A stretch of 61,180 nucleotides of DNA from Coemansia sp. RSA 1804 (lineage: Eukaryota; Kickxellomycota; Kickxellomycetes; Kickxellales; Kickxellaceae): positions 1 to 61,180 of the forward strand of contig JANBTH010000018.1 in assembly GCA_027578815.1 (NCBI GenBank), given 5' to 3'. Positions 1 to 8,922 of this stretch are shown piece after piece (the stretch's first letter is position 1; the number at the start of each line of letters is the position of its first letter). The translations under genes and the position numbers were made by a program. The notes below the pieces were generated by a model. It had not been told where the DNA came from and did no database searches. It saw only the letters and a list, made by a program, of their open reading frames with translations.

Positions 1-72
1 ATTTGTTATTTAAAACTTTACCTTGTAATACTAGCAAAATTAGTAAAACCTTTTTAAAATCTTAAAACTATT

Positions 73-1608
73 TCAAGAGACATTATTTGGGTCATCTATA
101 AAACCAACACATCTCAAAGATTTAATAATTCTGTACATTAGTTTGTTGCATTCTTTGTATAGCTTGCGAGTATTGCTGTTTCTTATGTTAAATCCGTACA
201 GGAATGTGACAAGCTTGCAATCAATTAGATTAAAAGTGGTTTTGCTGTCAAGTTCTGGAAGTTTATATGTTTTGTCGTAATGAGATAAAACTATAACCTC
301 AGACGTGCAAAGCCACACAAGTCTAGGCAGCTTGGGCACAATTAACCTAAGCACATTTGCTAAAGATATTGGCGTATTTATTGAAAGGCGAGTTACTTGT
401 GGCCAGCTGATACTTTGCATGCTAGTAGTTGAGAGGTCATAGTTAATGTAGGCGTATGCGCTGTTTCTAATTGCCCCATTAATTTGATGTAAATCATTAA
501 CCATCCTAATGTTGTCAATAGTATTACCATCTTTGCTGCTGTTGTAATATTTTGTAAACAAACTTTGTGTTGCAGCAGATATACAAAAGTCATAGAACAC
601 AAGGCGCGAATAATTAAAATGCAACAGTGTAAATGTTTTTAGAACTGTTGTTTTAGGCAGAGCCGCAATAAGTGAGCATATAAATGGACACATGTAAGTG
701 TGCAAGTACTCAAGTCTAGGCATTTCAAGTCTAAAAGAAAATCTGTTACTTGGACCTGCTAGTATTGTACTGTTACCATTTGCATTTGCAACGCTGATTA
801 ATTTTGATGGTACGCTAATAAGTGCGTAAACCAGAGCAGGAAATTTCAAAACACATGCATTTTTGTTGTCACTCTGCTGAGAGAATATGCGCCAATTAAA
901 CGTTTGATCAATACCTATAAGCGTTAATTTTGTAAGACAAGATGTGTGAATTGTCAAAGGCAAAGGAAAGCCAGGATAATTCCAAATGTGTATGTGGTTG
1001 AGTGCCTCTGTTAGGCTTACGTTTAAATCAAGTAACAAAGAATTGGCTTCCAATTTTTTTATTTGAGGTGCATAATGTCTCACTAAAGCCATTTGAAAGG
1101 CTATAGCATTGACTTCCTCTGCTCTATAATCACAATTTAACGATGTTATGTTTGGAAGTAAACTAGCAAATTTGAATGCAATTTCCTCAATCTCTGGGGC
1201 AATTGGTAGCTCATTATCTGGATTGTCAGCATCTGTAAAGAAATGTCTGAACCATATATGCAAACTTGATATTTGACTAAGAATATTTGTGTATAGTAAC
1301 AATTTTTCCAAACCTTCCCGCATATGTTCTACTAGATTAGTAATTTCATTATACATAATACACAAGTTAAGCGTACGTGGATAATTTTCCAGCTGTTGTG
1401 AAAGTAGATCCAAGTTAGTACGAGTTGTTTCACCGTGGTCTATAAAAATTTCTTTGTAGGCTATAGGCTGAAAAGCTAACCGCCATTTGTGGCAAACAGA
1501 TAATATTTTGAGCCAATTAGTCCATGTGTCAACTTGACGCTGCTTATCTTCACCAACTTGTCTAATAATTTTTAAAAGAATATCATAGGGCAAACTGTTA
1601 ATACTCAT
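73..1608 (-). CDS. F-box/LRR-like protein, family A (copy 1)
   Basis: This 511-residue protein begins with an F-box-like segment (residues 3-50; INSLPYDILLKII, then W..WLKILSVCHKWR and QPIAYK). Irregular leucine-rich repeats without obvious motifs follow. F-box proteins usually tether substrates to SCF ubiquitin ligases through Skp1, and an LRR part would bind the target; that role is inferred. I chose the ATG at 1608 because it aligns with the MxINxLP start of the paralogues. A longer frame to 1665 adds only a hydrophobic, UTR-like leader. A TATA-like TATAAA lies near 1656-1661 on the minus strand. It is the first of three head-to-tail paralogues on this strand. The gene is AT-rich, unlike the housekeeping genes. 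The family is clear; the target is unknown. Confidence 0.75.
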   Translation of the reverse strand: MSINSLPYDILLKIIRQVGEDKQRQVDTWTNWLKILSVCHKWRLAFQPIAYKEIFIDHGETTRTNLDLLSQQLENYPRTLNLCIMYNEITNLVEHMREGLEKLLLYTNILSQISSLHIWFRHFFTDADNPDNELPIAPEIEEIAFKFASLLPNITSLNCDYRAEEVNAIAFQMALVRHYAPQIKKLEANSLLLDLNVSLTEALNHIHIWNYPGFPLPLTIHTSCLTKLTLIGIDQTFNWRIFSQQSDNKNACVLKFPALVYALISVPSKLISVANANGNSTILAGPSNRFSFRLEMPRLEYLHTYMCPFICSLIAALPKTTVLKTFTLLHFNYSRLVFYDFCISAATQSLFTKYYNSSKDGNTIDNIRMVNDLHQINGAIRNSAYAYINYDLSTTSMQSISWPQVTRLSINTPISLANVLRLIVPKLPRLVWLCTSEVIVLSHYDKTYKLPELDSKTTFNLIDCKLVTFLYGFNIRNSNTRKLYKECNKLMYRIIKSLRCVGFIDDPNNVS

Positions 1609-1879
1609 ATTTTTAAGTTTGTTTAAAGAATATTGCAAAATGAATAGAAATATTGCTTTATACAATAAAGTACAATAAAAAATAAAGACAAAAAGAAAAA
1701 GCGAGAAATGAAAGAATTAAAAAAATTGAATGTCCAATGTGGATAAAGTCTCTCCTTTACACAATAATTGCGGATTCGAGCATGTGAGCAAACGTAGCAC
1801 ACTATTTTTATATTAAAACTAGATTAGCGTAAAACTTGAAGAAAATTAAAGAAAAATGAATTATACAGCCTGTATCTGC
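1609..1879. other. Intergenic, family A copies 1 and 2
   Basis: AT-rich spacer of about 270 bases holding the promoter of copy 1 and the 3' flank of copy 2, both minus strand. No other feature is seen. Confidence 0.5.
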
Positions 1880-3391
1880 TTAGGAAGAATTAGAAAGAGC
1901 AATGTATCTCAAAGACGGAATTATTTTATACATAAATTTGTTAATCTCCTTGCTCAATTCCTTTGTTAGCTTAGTGTCTTCACCAAAACCATATTCAAGC
2001 GACTTGAGCTTGCAGTCAATTGGAGTAAAATTTAATTCATCCTGTAATTCAGGAATCACAACGCTGCCATCTTCTAAAGTCTCTGCCTTTATGCTATGGA
2101 CACTCAGTGAATCAAGATCTGCCAAATTTGACCTTGCCAGTAAAAGTAAATCTGTCAATGATACAGTTGAATCAATGTTTAGATTAGTTACTTGTGGCCA
2201 GGAAATGCTTTGATAATCGTCTGAAGATAGTTCACGTCCAATGCGTACATGTGTTCCAGATTCAGCTATTCCACTTATATTTTGTAGGTCGTTCAAAAAC
2301 TCAATCTCATCAATTGTGCCATCCGACTCATCATCATCATAATACTTTTCAAACACTCGCTTTGCTGACATTGACATGCAAAAGTCGTAAAATTCAATTC
2401 TAGTATTATCATCCGACACCAATGTAAGTTTTTTAATCTTTTGGTGAATGGGTATTGCAGCAATAAATGAGCAAGTAAACAAGCAAAGGTCCATTTCTAG
2501 ATACTTTAGTTGTGGTACTTTCAACAGATACTCAAAACTGTTTGTTGGGCCAATAGTTGCTAGAAAAGTTTCGCCATTTTCCTCATCCTCTATTTCTTCT
2601 TGTTCCGCCTGTACACCAATCTGCAGATATTCTAGAGCAGGAAATTCAAGAGTGTCAGAGTTGTCTGTTTTGTTTTCAGAAAAGATACTCCAGTCAAATG
2701 ACTCGTCAACATATGCTAGTTCTAGCCTTGTCAGATGTGATACGTTGATATTTGCATCTGAATTAAAATCTGGAAACCACCAAAGACTTAAAGTAGACAG
2801 CGGATTGGTAAATCCTATTTCAGAATCTAATGCCGCTGCATCCATTTCTACTCTTTCAAGCTGGGGTGCATACTCGTTAACCAAAGCGGTTTCAAGTGCC
2901 AGTCCATTGGCGTTGACAGTGTTAATGTGGCATAGTAGGGTTGACACATTAGGTAAAAGATTCTTAAGCTGTTTAGACATTTTTATCAGACTGTCATGGT
3001 TTGATGAATTCTCACTATCACTATCCAAAAACTGAACATGCACGTAAAAGTATGAAATATTGAAAAGCAGTTCTTTTTTCTCTTGTAACTTGTATAGAAC
3101 TGATTGCAACCCATCTATTGTGTTTCCATCTTTGCAGTGAACCCACATATTGGCCTCACGTGAATATTTTGTCATCTTGTCTGACATCAAGTCCATGTTT
3201 GACCTAATTTTCTCAATATAGTCAACAGAAACTGTTTTATAAACCATCGGCAAACATATTTGACGCCATCTACGACAAACGGCTAGTAAAGAAAGTCTGC
3301 TTTTCCAATAGCTAGTTCTAAAACATTTTTCCTCGCAAATAGGCTTGAGAACACTAATGAGCACCTCGGGTGGCAAGTCGTTGATATTCAT
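1880..3391 (-). CDS. F-box/LRR-like protein, family A (copy 2)
   Basis: This 503-residue protein has the same layout as its neighbours: an N-terminal F-box-like segment (MNINDLPPEVLISVL, then RLSLLAVCRRWRQICLPMVYK, about residues 1-55) and a long leucine-rich region. Blocks shared with the other copies include a TRLEL..VDESFDWSIF-type segment, a FEYLLKVPQLKYLEM segment and a SWPQVTNLNIDS block near the C terminus. Those blocks define the family by eye. The ATG at 3391 matches the paralogues; the frame extends to 3472 with a Phe-rich leader that looks like UTR. The middle carries a short acidic stretch (about EEIEDEENGE). An SCF substrate receptor is the inferred role. Target and expression cannot be read from the sequence. 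Confidence 0.75.
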   Translation of the reverse strand: MNINDLPPEVLISVLKPICEEKCFRTSYWKSRLSLLAVCRRWRQICLPMVYKTVSVDYIEKIRSNMDLMSDKMTKYSREANMWVHCKDGNTIDGLQSVLYKLQEKKELLFNISYFYVHVQFLDSDSENSSNHDSLIKMSKQLKNLLPNVSTLLCHINTVNANGLALETALVNEYAPQLERVEMDAAALDSEIGFTNPLSTLSLWWFPDFNSDANINVSHLTRLELAYVDESFDWSIFSENKTDNSDTLEFPALEYLQIGVQAEQEEIEDEENGETFLATIGPTNSFEYLLKVPQLKYLEMDLCLFTCSFIAAIPIHQKIKKLTLVSDDNTRIEFYDFCMSMSAKRVFEKYYDDDESDGTIDEIEFLNDLQNISGIAESGTHVRIGRELSSDDYQSISWPQVTNLNIDSTVSLTDLLLLARSNLADLDSLSVHSIKAETLEDGSVVIPELQDELNFTPIDCKLKSLEYGFGEDTKLTKELSKEINKFMYKIIPSLRYIALSNSS

Positions 3392-3745
3392 ATTTTCAAA
3401 AATTGAAAAGTTTAAAATGGAAAAAGTGAAAAATATAAAACAAGAAGAATCAAAGAAATAGAAAGAATTCAAAGATAAATGAAATTGAATGAAATGAGAT
3501 GAAGAATGGGAAACGATGGGGATTTATTGGATTTTCAAAATTGATACAAGAAATATATAAAACTCATTGTAAAAAGAGATTCTGGATAAAAAAAGTATAA
3601 CACAAACGACACAAAGACACATAGCTACATTACAAAGAAAAGTTTAATTTCCAACCTCAATGTAGAATTTTTAATTGCAGTCATGAGAACAACAACTATT
3701 ATTAGTTTAAAATTGAATGAAAGGATATCTTTCTAATGTTAAAAA
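3392..3745. other. Intergenic, family A copies 2 and 3
   Basis: AT-rich spacer holding the copy 2 promoter; a TATATA-type element on the minus strand at about 3553-3560 lies some 165 bases before its ATG. The rest is the 3' flank of copy 3. Nothing else is recognised. Confidence 0.45.
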
Positions 3746-5428
3746 TTAAAACTTCCATCCGTGTTTTTTAGTGCAGAATACACAGTATTTTAGAGATTTG
3801 ATAGTATTAAACATGTATGCAGAAAACTCGTTGCTTAAATCCTGCAGAGCGTTACTTTGAATGGCAAATCCATACTCTATCGATTTAATTCTGCAAAAGT
3901 TGGGGTTAGATAGAGATGGAAACTGCTGTTCTGGAATAACAAGCAAGCCATTGTCCTGCTCCTTTACTTTTATATTCACAGCCTTTAATGACACTAAATT
4001 TGGAACTGCATAGCTAATAAGATTCATTAGATTTTTGACAGATATTAGTGAATGGATATATAGACTGGTAACTTGTGGCCAGTTAATATTTTTAATTATA
4101 TTTTCAATGGGCCCATCAATGCGTGCTGATATGTTACGCAAAGGCAATCTATGAATAGCTTGTAAATCGTTAAAAAGCATGACATCATTAACTCTGCCGT
4201 TTGTTGCATACTTGTTGTAGTACTCTAAAAATACGTTTTTAGATGCGTTCAAGTCAAAGTCAAAGAAATTCATATTGATTCCATTTAACGTTATAATTTC
4301 TAGCATAGCTAGTGGTTTAGACATACGAATAGAGGCAAGGAAAGAACAAGAGAAAGGGCACATTCTTATTCTTAGTGCATAAAGTCTGGGAGCTTCAAAA
4401 ATAAAGTTAAAGCTGCTTCTAGGCACAGAGGATTCATTTTCCTCATCTTCATCTTCATCTTCATCTTCTTCATTGTTACTGTTGTTTTCATTGTCGATGA
4501 TGATGATGTTGTTTTCGTCATTGACTTCGCCATCTTGCTCGTAAACATGATTGCTATTTTCATTTTCATTCACATCATCTGATTGGTTGCCAATATCTTC
4601 AGGCATAAACCACACATCAACAAATAGATACTCAAGAGCTGGGAAGCTCAAGGTATGAGGGTTGCTACCAGTGCTAGATGTAAATATACTCCAATCAAAT
4701 GTCCCATCAATACCCGAAAGCTCCAGCCTTGTCAAAGAGGTGGTATCAACCCTAGTAGTCACGATAGAGTCAGGATAACTCCAGATACTTAGTGCAGATA
4801 GAGAATTACTAAACTTTACAGAAGAGTTTAAAGCCAACGAGCTTGCTTCCATTTTTCGAACCTGTGAGGCAAATTGCTGAACCAGAGCCCTCTCAAGAGC
4901 TAAACCAGTTTCATCAGCAATATTGATGTGACTTAGATAAGTTTTTATATTGGGCAGCAGTATTTGCAGGTTACTAGCTACTTTGGACAGGTGCTTAGAA
5001 TCCGGAACAGTTTCTTCTTCATTCTCATCTTCATCTTCTTCATAATCGTCTACTCTAATATCTGCAAAATTAGCCTGAATGTAAAGATAATTAACATTGG
5101 AAAGAATGTTCTTGTATGTTTGAATCTTTTCTAGCACAAGCTCCAGACAAGGAATAGGGCCATTGTTGTTAAAGCTTATCCAGATGTTGAGAGCACGAGG
5201 GATATCTACCATCTTTTCAGTGACTAGATCTGCATTTGTAAAGACGTTACCCGCGTACTCAATGGATATAGTTTTGTAAACCAATGGCAAGGCCATACAA
5301 CGCCATACCTGACAGACAGCTAACAGGTTGAGACGATTCACCCAATGCTTTGCTCTATAGTGCTCCTCCTCGCAAATCGGGCGAAGAATGGGAAGAAGGA
5401 TGTCATACGGTAGGCTGTTTATATGCAT
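3746..5428 (-). CDS. F-box/LRR-like protein with acidic insert, family A (copy 3)
   Basis: This 560-residue protein has an F-box-like start (MHINSLPYDILLPIL, then RLNLLAVCQVWRCMALPLVYK, residues 1-55) and a leucine-rich body. It is longer than its neighbours because of two low-complexity acidic insertions: a short DDYEEDEDENEEE run after about residue 130, and a larger Asn/Asp/Glu-rich run encoded at about 4430-4590. The larger run sits where other copies have a short loop, between the DWSIF block and the FEAPRLYALRI block. The ATG at 5428 matches the paralogues; the longer frame to 5491 is probably UTR. The likely role is an SCF substrate receptor, by inference. The acidic loop could add a binding surface or be simple triplet-repeat expansion. 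Confidence 0.75.
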   Translation of the reverse strand: MHINSLPYDILLPILRPICEEEHYRAKHWVNRLNLLAVCQVWRCMALPLVYKTISIEYAGNVFTNADLVTEKMVDIPRALNIWISFNNNGPIPCLELVLEKIQTYKNILSNVNYLYIQANFADIRVDDYEEDEDENEEETVPDSKHLSKVASNLQILLPNIKTYLSHINIADETGLALERALVQQFASQVRKMEASSLALNSSVKFSNSLSALSIWSYPDSIVTTRVDTTSLTRLELSGIDGTFDWSIFTSSTGSNPHTLSFPALEYLFVDVWFMPEDIGNQSDDVNENENSNHVYEQDGEVNDENNIIIIDNENNSNNEEDEDEDEDEENESSVPRSSFNFIFEAPRLYALRIRMCPFSCSFLASIRMSKPLAMLEIITLNGINMNFFDFDLNASKNVFLEYYNKYATNGRVNDVMLFNDLQAIHRLPLRNISARIDGPIENIIKNINWPQVTSLYIHSLISVKNLMNLISYAVPNLVSLKAVNIKVKEQDNGLLVIPEQQFPSLSNPNFCRIKSIEYGFAIQSNALQDLSNEFSAYMFNTIKSLKYCVFCTKKHGWKF

Positions 5429-5921
5429 ATTGGCGCGTTTATAGAAATGTAGATAAATAAGAACAAATAATTTACGATATGCAGTTAACAAAATAAAATA
5501 AAAATAAAAAAGAAAGGAGTAAAAGAATAATACAGAAAAAAGTGGTGACAGAATGTATTATAATTAAACGTGGATGGCTACATTTTGAAAAGAAAAATAT
5601 AAAGCACAATGAAAATAACTAATCTGCAGCCTGCTTTATGTCTTTTGGACATGAGCGAAAAAATTAACAAAAAAATAATTTTTAATAGAAAGACAGACAA
5701 TGTATAAAGCCATGGATACTTTGTTCAGCGCAACACCGTAGTGCAAAACAAGCTCTTTTTTGTCCTTCACAAACGAGTAAGGATTTTGTCAATGCCAGGC
5801 TTTATTTTCTTTACACAACGCATACGCAATAAGAGAAAGCCAAAGTCTTTCTATTATTAAATTTTGATACATTGCATAGACAAAAAGCTACAATTTTGAT
5901 AAGAAAATTTTAATTAAAATA

Positions 5922-6407
5922 ATGATGAGTTACTACTGCAATGGATCAGCAGTTGTGAAACAAATATTTTGGCTGGAGTTTGGCAGGTCTGGATTTGTAG
6001 AGTGGGTATGGCTTAACGGCAGGTAAGTACGTACTTTTGGATAAACCCAAGGTCTGATTCTCTGGAAACGCACAGCTTGATAAGATTATATAAGGGCGTC
6101 ACGGATGACATGTTCATACAAAAAATTTTAACTTTCCTAATATATATGTTTTCATTTATTACTCTAAATATATTATGCTTGTTTATGCTTCAACACTTCC
6201 TATTTTAACGGCCCGCTTTGACTTATAAAACACTAATGAGATAGAAAACATGTTAATATGCATATTTTTTTACTTAAAGCGTGTTCAACCATATTGACAT
6301 TTCTTCTTTTTAGTAGCTTTTGTTACCAATACAAACAAGCAAATACAAAACCGTACCACATAGAGTGCTTAACTGATAAATGCATATTTTATAAGCGGTT
6401 GTTCTGA
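5922..6407 (+). other. Possible spliced small ORF (two exons)
   Basis: An ATG at 5922 opens a 33-codon frame that runs into a textbook 5' splice site, AG then GTAAGTACG (intron from 6023). A pyrimidine-rich acceptor TTCTTCTTTTTAG ends at 6313. Joining 5922-6022 to 6314-6407 keeps frame and gives a 64-residue Cys- and aromatic-rich peptide ending at TGA 6405-6407. I recognise no domain. Open frames of this length arise by chance in AT-rich DNA, so only the donor is strong. It may be a small gene, a gene relic or nothing. Confidence 0.2.
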
Positions 6408-6530
6408 GATGCAAAAAAATAAATTAATAATTGACAACGTAAAGAGAATTCTGTCTTTGTAATAAAAATTATCAATTTAAATATTTTTATTTTAAAAACG
6501 CACGCAAGTCGGATATTCCAAAAATCTGCT

Positions 6531-6538
6531 TATATAAA
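6531..6538 (+). promoter_or_regulatory. TATA box of the family B gene
   Basis: TATATAAA sits about 105 bases before the chosen ATG at 6643. A start site about 30 bases downstream would exclude the ATG at 6541 from the mRNA, which supports the downstream start. Confidence 0.5.
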
Positions 6539-6642
6539 AAATGATTGAATGGATTCTACTACATTTCGTTTTCTCATTTTTCTGCCTTGCGTTTTTCTTT
6601 CTTCAATTTTATATTTTTAAAATAAAATTGTTAACTACACTT

Positions 6643-8349
6643 ATGCGTACACTATCAGCTTTTCAGTGCTTACCAATAGGTATTGCAGAGACAATCTGTA
6701 GCTACGTTATTTCTACAGCCGTAGCTGATGATTATAAGCAAAGGCAAAATGTAGAAATTAATGTGTGGTGTACACTTTACAACATTAGTTTTTCTTGGCG
6801 CATATTGGCGCTAAAGTACTTTTTCCAAAGTGTTACTTTAAAAGTATCTGCAAACAAGAAGACAGGTTACCTTGTATACTGCAATGTGCCAGAGCAGATA
6901 ACTTACAATATGCAGCATTACAACTATGTCAAAGCAGTTGACATACAGTTTGAAGGCACGCATTTACCAACAGCAACAGCCATTTTAGATAAAGGGGTTG
7001 CTATATGGCCAGAAAACGTAACTTTTCCATTGGCAACGTTATTAAATATCAATTTAGAATGGCTTGCAAATGCAGAAATAAATGAGCAGCATTACAGAAC
7101 CGTTGAAAATGAAGGGTTTGTCTGGCTGTCACAGTGCATACTAAATTTAATGCCTAGACTACAGGAGATTACAATCAACGACTTTACACGCACGCACAAG
7201 CAAGTAAATAATGCTGGATATTTAAGTAAATGGAAGGCCGACATGTTTTTACAGGCAGTTTTCTCAAAAATCAGAAAGCTAGTAGTGAAAGTAGGAGCAA
7301 TCTATCCAACTGTTGGCAATTCATTAGCATCATGTCATTATACGGGATTAACACATCTACATTGCGAATCCAACGATAAGAACGAGTATGTAAATTGGCT
7401 ATTAGAAAGGTCTGCACTTACTCTAGTGTCGCTCAGGTTTATAGATGCATACTTGATAAACGCAGGGGCATTGGTATTTGATAGCAACAGAAAGCCATTA
7501 GTGTATCCACAGCTACAAAAGCTAGAGTTTATAAACTACTCATGTATGGAGTCATTTGAGAACTATCATGTAGATAAAAACGTGGCACCGTTCCCAGCAC
7601 TGCGTCACCTTATATGGTCATCAAGGCGTATATTTGATGACGACACGCTGTTTAGAGAAAATAGCCAGACTTTAGAATACCTGAAGATTGAAACAGATAC
7701 TTGGTCTGCTGATATTTTACAAAAACAAATGGTGTTCACAGATAACAAATTCTCCAAGTTATCAAACGTATCAATTTACAAAACAGGGCCCATTGTCAAT
7801 AGATTGGTTGATACAGTAGACCCTGATGCAATTATGAAACTTGCGCAAAGCCTTATTGGGCCAGAAACAAAGAACTTTGAGATCAATTTTAAGAAACCCG
7901 AAATAATAATGCAATTATTCTCTACCAGCCAGCACCTAGAAAACATTAGAACGCTTTGTCTGTCAAGGTTTAAAGGAACACTGGACGATTTACTTGAAAT
8001 TACAAGACTTTTGCCTAACATGGAAAGCCTCGAGTGTCTTCCAGGAAGAATTGAGTATAAGGATAAGAAGAACAGCGAGAACTTCAAAAAGTTTGTTGAT
8101 GACTACCACAAGCAGCATTATCCTGTAAGCAGCCGTCTCAGACGCTGGAACGCTATGACATATGTTTCGGCATATGCTGAGGTTGCGGCAAACACAGCAC
8201 TGGCTCTTGCCATTCTATGTCCTAGCTTTGGGTTGGCATACATCCCACGCGATTACCAAGAAAACTACAAGGAAAATATTGGAAGGATTATTGAAGACGG
8301 GTTCTTTAGTGAGCACATGAGCAAGATACAGCGGCTTTTGAGATATTGA
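6643..8349 (+). CDS. F-box-like/LRR-like protein, family B (full copy)
   Basis: This 568-residue protein has a weak F-box-like start (LSAFQCLPIGIAETICSYV, then a WCTLYNISFSWRILALKYFF segment) and a long leucine-rich body. It has no close similarity to family A beyond this layout. I chose the ATG at 6643 because the TATA box at 6531 would place transcription start after the ATG at 6541, whose 34-residue extension is Phe-rich and UTR-like. The last 100 or so residues (from LECLPGRIE to IQRLLRY) are almost identical to the partial gene at the right edge of the window, while the middle differs at many positions. Function is unknown; substrate recognition in an SCF-type ligase is inferred only from the F-box-like start. 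Confidence 0.7.
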   Translation: MRTLSAFQCLPIGIAETICSYVISTAVADDYKQRQNVEINVWCTLYNISFSWRILALKYFFQSVTLKVSANKKTGYLVYCNVPEQITYNMQHYNYVKAVDIQFEGTHLPTATAILDKGVAIWPENVTFPLATLLNINLEWLANAEINEQHYRTVENEGFVWLSQCILNLMPRLQEITINDFTRTHKQVNNAGYLSKWKADMFLQAVFSKIRKLVVKVGAIYPTVGNSLASCHYTGLTHLHCESNDKNEYVNWLLERSALTLVSLRFIDAYLINAGALVFDSNRKPLVYPQLQKLEFINYSCMESFENYHVDKNVAPFPALRHLIWSSRRIFDDDTLFRENSQTLEYLKIETDTWSADILQKQMVFTDNKFSKLSNVSIYKTGPIVNRLVDTVDPDAIMKLAQSLIGPETKNFEINFKKPEIIMQLFSTSQHLENIRTLCLSRFKGTLDDLLEITRLLPNMESLECLPGRIEYKDKKNSENFKKFVDDYHKQHYPVSSRLRRWNAMTYVSAYAEVAANTALALAILCPSFGLAYIPRDYQENYKENIGRIIEDGFFSEHMSKIQRLLRY

Positions 8350-8922
8350 ACGAGCTGGTGGATTCATGACAAAATCATGTCACAGCACAAAATCAATATA
8401 GAATAATATCAAGGGCTTTAAATAGAAAAAGCCTTGTGACGTAATCATGTCAATCACACCCCTTTTTCCGTAATTTTTATGGACTTGTTTTTTCTTTGAG
8501 TGTTCCACCCACCAGTAATGTTTGTTTGGCCAAGACGGAAAAGTAATGGAAAAATGGGATGCAATTTCCCACTCTTTCACTTTCTGGGTTTTTATTTTTA
8601 TCTGCACCCCCAAAAAAAGCCAGCTTAAAAGAAAAAACAAGCATGTGGTGTGAAGAGGCGAAAGTGTATGGTGGGTGGGACAGGGAAATATATTAACAGC
8701 CATGTCATTTTTCTCTTTTGCTCTTTATTCCAATTGCTCGTATTAATAAGAATTCAAGACTACGTGTTTTTATTATTCCTAATTCATTCTTCATACAAGG
8801 CAAAAAACAACGTTTGCCAACAAAAATTAAAAGTAATTTGCATGTGCCGCCCCTCGGGGTAAACAAAAGGAAAGTAATAGGGGGAACGGCGTGGAAATAG
8901 CAGCGACCTGTACATCTATCTA
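8350..8922. other. Intergenic, family B gene to AVT transporter
   Basis: About 570 bases. The first 60 or so still align with the 3' flank of the other family B copy (60266 downward). An ATF/CREB-type site TGACGTAA lies at 8437-8444, inside GTGACGTAATCATG. The remainder is the AT-rich promoter of the transporter. No gene is seen. Confidence 0.45.
8437..8444 (+). promoter_or_regulatory. ATF/CREB-like site TGACGTAA
   Basis: A TGACGTAA core, the recognition type of bZIP ATF/CREB factors, lies about 480 bases upstream of the amino-acid transporter ATG. A regulatory role is inferred; an 8-base match could be chance. Confidence 0.25.

Larger units (their letters stand above)
5429..6642. other. Divergent intergenic region, family A copy 3 to family B gene
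   Basis: About 1.2 kb of AT-rich sequence between divergent genes. It holds a strong plus-strand TATA box at 6531-6538 before the family B gene and another TATATAA-like element near 6084. It also contains a possible two-exon small ORF (5922-6407), listed separately at low confidence. No tRNA or transposon terminus is recognised. Confidence 0.5.
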
